DNA from: Bacteroidota bacterium
GTDB taxonomy: Bacteria; Bacteroidota; Bacteroidia; Bacteroidales; FEN-979
Direction: 5' to 3'
NCBI GenBank assembly: GCA_026391755.1
Contig: JAPLDN010000428.1
Span: forward strand, 1-5,179
DNA: 5,179 bases
This document shows, piece by piece, positions 1 to 3,388 of the stretch. Made by a program: the position numbers and the translations under genes. Position 1 is the stretch's first letter; every line of letters begins with the position of its first letter. The notes under the pieces are model-generated. The model saw only the letters and a list, made by a program, of their open reading frames with translations. It ran no database searches and had not been told where the DNA came from.

Positions 1-505
1 CGGGCTTCAGAAAATCGTCCACAGCAGCTCCTTCTTTCAGGAATTCGGGGTTCGAAGCAACGTCAAACTCGATTTTAACACCTCTTTTGTCAAGTTCTTC
101 CCTGAGAGCTTTCCTTACTTTTTCGGCTGTGCCGACAGGAACTGTGCTCTTGGTGACTATCAGAAGATAGTTATCCATGTACTTCCCGCAATCACGGGCC
201 ACAGAGATCACATACTGAAGATCGGCGCTTCCGTCCTCATCGGGAGGGGTACCAACTGCACTGAATACCACTTCGCAGTCAACCAAAGCATCTTTCAGGC
301 TGGTGGTGAAGGAAAGTCTTCCTTTTTTTACATTTCGGTGAACCATTTCTTCCAGCCCCGGTTCATAAATGGGTATGATCCCCTGGTTTAGGTTATCGAT
401 TTTTTTCTTATCAATGTCAACGCATGTGACTTCAATACCGACTTCGGCAAAACATGTTCCGGTGACAAGGCCAACGTAACCTGACCCTACTATTGCTACT
501 TTCAT
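1..505 (-). CDS. ugd: UDP-glucose 6-dehydrogenase, N-terminal part (runs off the left edge)
   Basis: The protein would oxidise UDP-glucose to UDP-glucuronate with two NAD+ in the cytoplasm, feeding capsule, exopolysaccharide or lipopolysaccharide synthesis. The visible 168 residues start MKVAIVGSGYVGLVTG, the Rossmann dinucleotide-binding loop (residues 7-16), with an acidic D30 at the end of the second strand as expected for NAD. YEPGLEEM (47-54), GTPPDEDG (85-92), KSTVPVGT (119-126) and SNPEFLKEG (151-159) are family signatures. By comparison with characterised UGDH enzymes, E154 and E158 of NPEFLKEG match active-site glutamates. The catalytic Cys and the C-terminal UDP-binding domain lie beyond the window; the usual length is about 440 residues. 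The ATG at 503-505 is chosen because the Rossmann fold begins immediately after it. A different substrate, such as another UDP-hexose, is possible but less likely from these motifs. It shares a strand with the regulator upstream but has its own candidate promoter, so co-regulation is not implied. Confidence 0.93.
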   Translation of the reverse strand, partial: MKVAIVGSGYVGLVTGTCFAEVGIEVTCVDIDKKKIDNLNQGIIPIYEPGLEEMVHRNVKKGRLSFTTSLKDALVDCEVVFSAVGTPPDEDGSADLQYVISVARDCGKYMDNYLLIVTKSTVPVGTAEKVRKALREELDKRGVKIEFDVASNPEFLKEGAAVDDFLKP

Positions 506-547
506 AGACTATTGGTTTTTTAGTTAGGTTTGAATTTTTAGCATAAG

Positions 548-575
548 CAAATGTAAATATAAAACAAAAACCCAA
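548..575 (-). promoter_or_regulatory. Candidate Bacteroidota-type promoter for ugd
   Basis: On the minus strand TACATTTG (555-548) matches the Bacteroidota -7 consensus TAnnTTTG exactly. A TTG (575-573) lies 17 bases upstream in the -33 position. Transcription would start near 541, giving a leader of about 35 bases before the ATG at 505. It occupies the 90-base gap after the regulator's stop codon. This is a motif match only. Confidence 0.5.
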
Positions 576-595
576 GGAAAGTCAAATTAAAAAAA

Positions 596-1399
596 TTATA
601 ACTGCAGGCGGGTCTGGATCTCCTGCACGTCTTTTTTGAGTTTTTTAACTGTTTCCAGCAAGGCTTTATTTTCACTTTCCTGATTTTCAGGAAGTTCAGG
701 ACTGATATAATGAACAAACTGCCATATTTCCCTGATGTTGTTAGCCGGCAGGTCATAGGGTTCATACAAAGGGTTCAGTGAATGGAGCCTCAGCGCACCG
801 TACTCCTTCAGCTTGTTTTCCAGTACTTTGAACACTATTCCCTCATCCGCAGTCAAAATAATATAGGCATCCTTATCCTTGATAGAGTTCCAGTCCTGAA
901 GGAACATGCCGGTCACAAATGCGCCATGCGGGATGGGCAGCATGGAGTCGCCGCTGACCTGGAAAGTGCGGTATTTCTTTTGTTTTGAGAGAAAGGGCAT
1001 CCTGAATGTAGGCAAAATGCTGATGTATTCGGGATCGGCAAAACCTGTGGCATAGCCTGCTTTGGCTTTTTCGGTGACCAGCTCGATATTTTCCTCGTTA
1101 TCGCTGCCCACCGTGGTAGTAAGTATCCGGAGGTTCGAACCTTTGATATAGACGTCGTATCCCCGTTCAAGCTGACGTACCTGGCTTTCGGGAAGACTGC
1201 ACAGGTCGACCTTGATCAGGGTATCGATGGCTACATTGAAATACCTCGAAAGTATTATGAGTGCTTCGAAACCCGGTTGGGCTACGGCGTTTTCGTAACC
1301 ACTTAAGGTTGATCGTTTCATCTCCAGTGTGTCGGCTACGTCGTCCTGGGTCAATCCGCGGCGGCGGCGTAAAAATTTAATGTTTGAACTAAAAAACAT
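596..1399 (-). CDS. LexA/UmuD-like XRE-S24 transcriptional regulator with C-terminal coiled coil
   Basis: Likely a cytoplasmic DNA-binding repressor inactivated by self-cleavage. Residues 6-62 form an XRE/Cro-type helix-turn-helix (KFLRRRRGLTQDDVADTLEM, then STLSGYENAVAQP). Residues about 105-230 resemble the LexA/UmuD S24 domain: S152 in VSGDSMLP fits the nucleophile, K191 in GIVFKVLEN fits the general base, and A114-G115 in KAKAGY fits the scissile bond. Spacings (38 and 39 residues) are close to those in LexA (35 and 37). Residues about 240-267 are a charged heptad-like helix absent from classical LexA, perhaps for oligomerisation. At 267 residues it is longer than LexA, which is about 200. 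It is divergent from dinB across 68 bases holding palindromes, so it probably controls itself and dinB. The ATG at 1397-1399 begins just before the HTH. It could instead be a phage CI-type repressor, but no phage genes are visible nearby. Function is inferred from domains and context. Confidence 0.88.
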   Translation of the reverse strand: MFFSSNIKFLRRRRGLTQDDVADTLEMKRSTLSGYENAVAQPGFEALIILSRYFNVAIDTLIKVDLCSLPESQVRQLERGYDVYIKGSNLRILTTTVGSDNEENIELVTEKAKAGYATGFADPEYISILPTFRMPFLSKQKKYRTFQVSGDSMLPIPHGAFVTGMFLQDWNSIKDKDAYIILTADEGIVFKVLENKLKEYGALRLHSLNPLYEPYDLPANNIREIWQFVHYISPELPENQESENKALLETVKKLKKDVQEIQTRLQL

Positions 1400-1408
1400 G
1401 GCAAAAAG

Positions 1409-1440
1409 TTTTGGTGTTGCAAATATAATGATTATATTGT
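1409..1440 (+). promoter_or_regulatory. Weak candidate promoter for dinB
   Basis: TTTTG (1409-1413) followed after 19 bases by TATATTGT (1433-1440) resembles a -33/-7 pair, but the second element departs from TAnnTTTG at two positions. It would overlap the regulator's promoter on the other strand and start transcription near 1447, about 20 bases before the dinB ATG. No better plus-strand match exists between 1400 and 1467, which may fit a normally weak, damage-induced promoter. Confidence 0.25.
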
Positions 1441-1448
1441 GATCACAA
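1420..1448 (-). promoter_or_regulatory. Candidate promoter of the XRE-S24 regulator
   Basis: On the minus strand TATATTTG (1427-1420) is a perfect TAnnTTTG -7 element. A TTG inside TTTTTG (ending at 1446) lies 18 bases upstream as the -33 element. Transcription would begin near 1413, about 14 bases before the ATG at 1399. The palindrome TTGTGATCACAA (1437-1448) overlaps the -33 element and spacer, a good place for a repressor to block this promoter. Confidence 0.5.
1437..1448. promoter_or_regulatory. Candidate operator 1: palindrome TTGTGATCACAA
   Basis: This is a perfect 12-base palindrome midway between the divergent regulator and dinB starts. It overlaps the -33/spacer region of the regulator promoter and lies just downstream of the weak dinB -7 candidate. 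The position suits an operator for the XRE-S24 protein, but no known Bacteroidota damage box was used to identify it. Confidence 0.35.
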
Positions 1449-1458
1449 AAATGATTAG

Positions 1459-1478
1459 AAAATAATCATGATTATTTT
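1459..1478. promoter_or_regulatory. Candidate operator 2: 20-bp palindrome over the dinB start codon
   Basis: AAAATAATCA / TGATTATTTT is a perfect 20-base palindrome centred on the dinB start (ATG at 1468-1470). Its half-site word ATGATTA recurs as direct copies at 1428-1434, 1451-1457 and 1468-1474, and inverted at 1463-1469. A repressor bound here would sit at the 5' end of the dinB transcript. In RNA the palindrome could also fold over the start codon and limit initiation. A/T-rich sequence produces such symmetry by chance more readily than mixed sequence. Confidence 0.4.
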
Positions 1479-2637
1479 TAACCGCAACATTGTCCACTTT
1501 GACCTCGACACCTTCTTTGTGTCGGTGGAAAGGCTTGTCAATCCTGCATTGCTGGGGAAGCCGGTGATCATAGGAGGGACTTCCGACCGTGGGGTGGTTG
1601 CGAGCTGCAGCTACGAGGCGAGGAGATTCGGAGTGCATTCGGCCATGCCGATGAAAATGGCCCGTACGCTTTGCCGGGATGCCGTGATCGTTCGGGGGGA
1701 TATGGAGCTGTACTCAAAATATTCGCATGATGTGACGGATATCATTGCGGAAAAGGCTCCTGTGTACGAGAAGGCATCCATCGATGAACATTATATCGAT
1801 GTGACGGGGATGGACCGCTTTTTCGGCACTCTTACATGGACTCATGAGCTCAGGCAGAACATCATCAGGAATACAGGACTGCCTATTTCGTTCGGGCTTT
1901 CGGTGAATAAAACGGTTTCGAAGATTGCTACGGGAGAAGCCAAACCCAACGGGGAGTTGCAGGTGCGGAGGGAAGCTGTAAAACCCTTCCTGGCCCCGTT
2001 GTCGATCAGAAAGATACCAATGATAGGCGAGAAGACCTATCGCCTGCTGAGGTCCATGGGCATCGTTACCATCGACACCCTCAGCAGGATCCCTGCGGAG
2101 ATGATGGAAAGGGTTATGGGGAAGAACGGGATCATGATATGGGAGAAGGCCAACGGACAGGATTCCACTCCGGTGGTCCCGTATTCTGAGAGCAAATCGA
2201 TCAGCACAGAGACGACCTTTGAGCAGGATTCCATCGATGTTGTGAAGATGAAGGAGAAGCTGGTTAAGATGGTTGAAAAGATCGCGTTTGAGCTCAGGGA
2301 CCAGCAGAAGCTCACCTCCTGCGTCACGGTGAAGATCCGCTATTCCAACTTCGATACCCACACCCTCCAGAAACATGTGCCTTACACGGCTTTCGACCAT
2401 ATACTGATCCCCCTGGTGAAGGGTCTGTTCGACAGGCTTTACCAGCGCCGCATGCTGATCCGCCTTATAGGTGTGCGCTTCAGCGGGCTGGTAGCAGGCA
2501 ATCCGCAGTTAAACATGTTCGAGGACAGCCAGGAGATGATCAGCCTGTACCAGGCACTCGACAAGGTTCGCAACAAGTACGGGCAGAAGATAGTGAGGAG
2601 AGGGGTGGCGTATGAAAATAGCGAGGTAGCGAGGTAG
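1468..2637 (+). CDS. dinB: Y-family DNA polymerase (DinB / Pol IV type)
   Basis: A translesion DNA polymerase that would copy past damaged bases with low fidelity. Active-site motifs are all present: HFDLDTFFVSVE (10-21) with metal ligand D12 and steric gate F17, the palm/finger segment SCSYEARRFGVHSAMP (46-61), and SIDEHYIDVTG (104-114) with D106 and E107. GLSVNKTVSKIATGEAKPNG (143-162) leads to the thumb, and IRKIPMIGEKT (180-190) is the helix-hairpin-helix region. The little-finger domain follows. QLNMF (347-351) matches the beta-clamp binding motif QLxLF, so recruitment by the sliding clamp is expected. At 389 residues it is normal for the family. The ATG at 1468 is preceded in frame by a stop (TAG at 1456-1458), and the catalytic domain starts at residue 8. 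The last residues (SEVAR) are encoded by an 8-bp tandem repeat whose third copy supplies the TAG stop, so the natural C-terminus may have been altered. It is probably regulated by the divergent XRE-S24 protein. Intact catalytic residues argue against an ImuB-type inactive paralogue. Confidence 0.95.
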   Translation: MIIFNRNIVHFDLDTFFVSVERLVNPALLGKPVIIGGTSDRGVVASCSYEARRFGVHSAMPMKMARTLCRDAVIVRGDMELYSKYSHDVTDIIAEKAPVYEKASIDEHYIDVTGMDRFFGTLTWTHELRQNIIRNTGLPISFGLSVNKTVSKIATGEAKPNGELQVRREAVKPFLAPLSIRKIPMIGEKTYRLLRSMGIVTIDTLSRIPAEMMERVMGKNGIMIWEKANGQDSTPVVPYSESKSISTETTFEQDSIDVVKMKEKLVKMVEKIAFELRDQQKLTSCVTVKIRYSNFDTHTLQKHVPYTAFDHILIPLVKGLFDRLYQRRMLIRLIGVRFSGLVAGNPQLNMFEDSQEMISLYQALDKVRNKYGQKIVRRGVAYENSEVAR

Positions 2638-2640
2638 CGA
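2619..2640. repeat. 8-bp tandem repeat TAGCGAGG at the dinB 3' end; left arm of inverted repeat
   Basis: TAGCGAGG occurs at 2619-2626 and 2627-2634, followed by a partial TAGCGA at 2635-2640. The unit is not a multiple of three, so each copy is read in a different frame and the third copy provides the dinB stop codon. The derived word AGGTAGCGA (2624-2632 and 2632-2640) reappears inverted at 3360-3385, after the ORF6N gene. Confidence 0.8.
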
Positions 2641-2765
2641 AAAGCGTTCGCCGAAGGCGAAATGAGCACGCAAATGAAGTAAGCAATTAGTGCGAATAAA
2701 TAGCAAATAAATAAAAAATTCAGTATTACTTTTTTGATGATGTCGGATTAAGTAAGAAAAAAGCT
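2638..2765 (+). other. Intergenic spacer dinB-ORF6N with a small hairpin
   Basis: This 128-base spacer holds a perfect 6-bp hairpin, TTCGCC-GAA-GGCGAA (2647-2661), followed by A/T-rich sequence that leads to the ORF6N start. There is no T-run directly after the stem, so it is not a convincing intrinsic terminator, and read-through into the next gene is possible. No TAnnTTTG promoter is visible on the plus strand. The G/C-rich hairpin and adjoining tandem repeat contrast with the A/T-rich remainder, as if the left part were a dispersed repeat. Confidence 0.5.
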
Positions 2766-3359
2766 ATGGGAGAAGTGGTTCACAAAGAAGATGAAATCAT
2801 CACTCAGATTTATCTTGTTCGAGGGCAGAAAGTGATGCTTGACAGTGACCTTGCAAGGATCTATGGTGTGACAACAGGGCGTTTTAACGAACAGGTACGA
2901 AGGAACATAGAGCGTTTTCCGGCAGATTTCATGTTTGAGATAACAATGGCAGAGTACAGGAACTTGATATCGCAATTTGCGATATCAAGTTTGCAAATAA
3001 AAGAAAATGAGAAAGATAAAAACTTGATGTTGCAATTTGCAACATCAAGTTGGGGAGGAAGAAGGAAACGTCCTTTTGTTTTTACCGAACATGGTGCATT
3101 GATGCTGTCCAGCGTTTTGAATAGTCCTACAGCAGTTCAAACCAGCATTTATATCGTAAGGGCATTTATAAAGCTGAGAGAATTTCTCTCCATGTATCAT
3201 GAGTTAGCTGATAAAATTGCAGATCTGGAAAAGCGGACTTTCGAAAAGCTGGATGAACATTCAGAGCACCTGATGCTTTTGTTTCAGGTATTGAAGGAAT
3301 TATCCCGTCAGAAGGACGAACCCCGCAACCCCATCGGTTTTAGAATCAGTACAAAATAA
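2766..3359 (+). CDS. ORF6N-domain DNA-binding protein (phage antirepressor-like family)
   Basis: Residues about 13-110 match the ORF6N domain: IYLVRGQKVMLDSDLARIYG (16-35), FNEQVRRNIERFPADFMFEI (40-59), then SSWGGRRKRPFVFTEHGALM followed by LSSVLNS. ORF6N and the related KilA-N domain are thought to bind DNA and are common in phage-encoded proteins; the cellular role of stand-alone copies is unknown. Residues about 140-185 are charged and probably helical, perhaps a coiled coil for oligomerisation. Where relatives, as recalled, run straight from ENLRSQFATSS to WGG, this protein has the block twice: NLISQFAISS (66-75) and NLMLQFATSS (86-95), exactly 20 codons apart, each encoded by a perfect palindrome. 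The ATG at 2766 follows an A-rich leader (AGTAAGAAAAAAGCT). The gene looks more A/T-rich than dinB and dnaE and is bracketed by inverted repeats, suggesting insertion into a dinB-dnaE operon. A role in damage tolerance cannot be deduced. Confidence 0.88.
   Translation: MGEVVHKEDEIITQIYLVRGQKVMLDSDLARIYGVTTGRFNEQVRRNIERFPADFMFEITMAEYRNLISQFAISSLQIKENEKDKNLMLQFATSSWGGRRKRPFVFTEHGALMLSSVLNSPTAVQTSIYIVRAFIKLREFLSMYHELADKIADLEKRTFEKLDEHSEHLMLLFQVLKELSRQKDEPRNPIGFRISTK
2961..2991. repeat. 31-bp perfect palindrome A inside the ORF6N gene
   Basis: AACTTGATATCGCAA, one central T, then TTGCGATATCAAGTT: two perfect 15-bp arms with a single unpaired centre base. It starts exactly on codon 66 of the ORF6N gene and encodes NLISQFAISS. 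It could extrude as a cruciform or fold as a hairpin in the mRNA. It pairs with palindrome B, which starts exactly 60 bases later. Confidence 0.9.
3021..3051. repeat. 31-bp perfect palindrome B inside the ORF6N gene
   Basis: AACTTGATGTTGCAA, central T, then TTGCAACATCAAGTT: again 15-bp arms. It differs from palindrome A at two left-arm positions (ATC in A, GTT in B), and both changes are mirrored in the right arm (GAT in A, AAC in B), so pairing remains perfect. It starts on codon 86 and encodes NLMLQFATSS, which leads into the conserved WGG motif. Confidence 0.9.
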
Positions 3360-3386
3360 TTTCGCTGCCTCACTTCTCGCTACCTG
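3360..3386. repeat. Right arm of the AGGTAGCGA inverted repeat flanking ORF6N
   Basis: TCGCTACCT (3377-3385) is the exact reverse complement of AGGTAGCGA at the dinB end, and the match extends to 10 bases with 2624-2633. TTTCGCTGCCT (3360-3370) is the reverse complement of 2632-2642 with one mismatch. From outside inward both arms read copy 1, copy 2, AAA, as terminal inverted repeats would. The arm fills the 29-base gap between the ORF6N stop and the dnaE start. Confidence 0.65.
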
Positions 3387-3388
3387 TT

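Noticed and set aside
782..988. Small plus-strand open frame inside the XRE-S24 regulator gene.
   Set aside because: It overlaps the S24 domain coding sequence in antisense and has no recognisable motif or upstream signal.
1437..1448. TTGTGATCACAA as a CRP/FNR-type site.
   Set aside because: CRP sites have a 6-base spacer between the TGTGA and TCACA halves, while here the halves overlap at the centre. The divergent S24 regulator is the more economical ligand.
1714..2400. 228-codon open frame on the minus strand opposite dinB.
   Set aside because: It is antisense to conserved DinB motifs, its protein is rich in His/Arg/Leu without any family pattern, and no promoter is visible for it.
1468..2637. 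Identity of the Y-family protein as ImuB.
   Set aside because: ImuB proteins lack the catalytic acidic residues. Here D12, D106 and E107 and the steric gate F17 are all present.
2647..2661. TTCGCC-GAA-GGCGAA hairpin as a transcription terminator after dinB.
   Set aside because: No T-run follows the stem, and the hairpin is short. It is better treated as part of a repeat.
2961..3051. The paired palindromes as a CRISPR array.
   Set aside because: There are only two units, they lie inside a conserved reading frame, the arms differ between units, and no cas genes are present.
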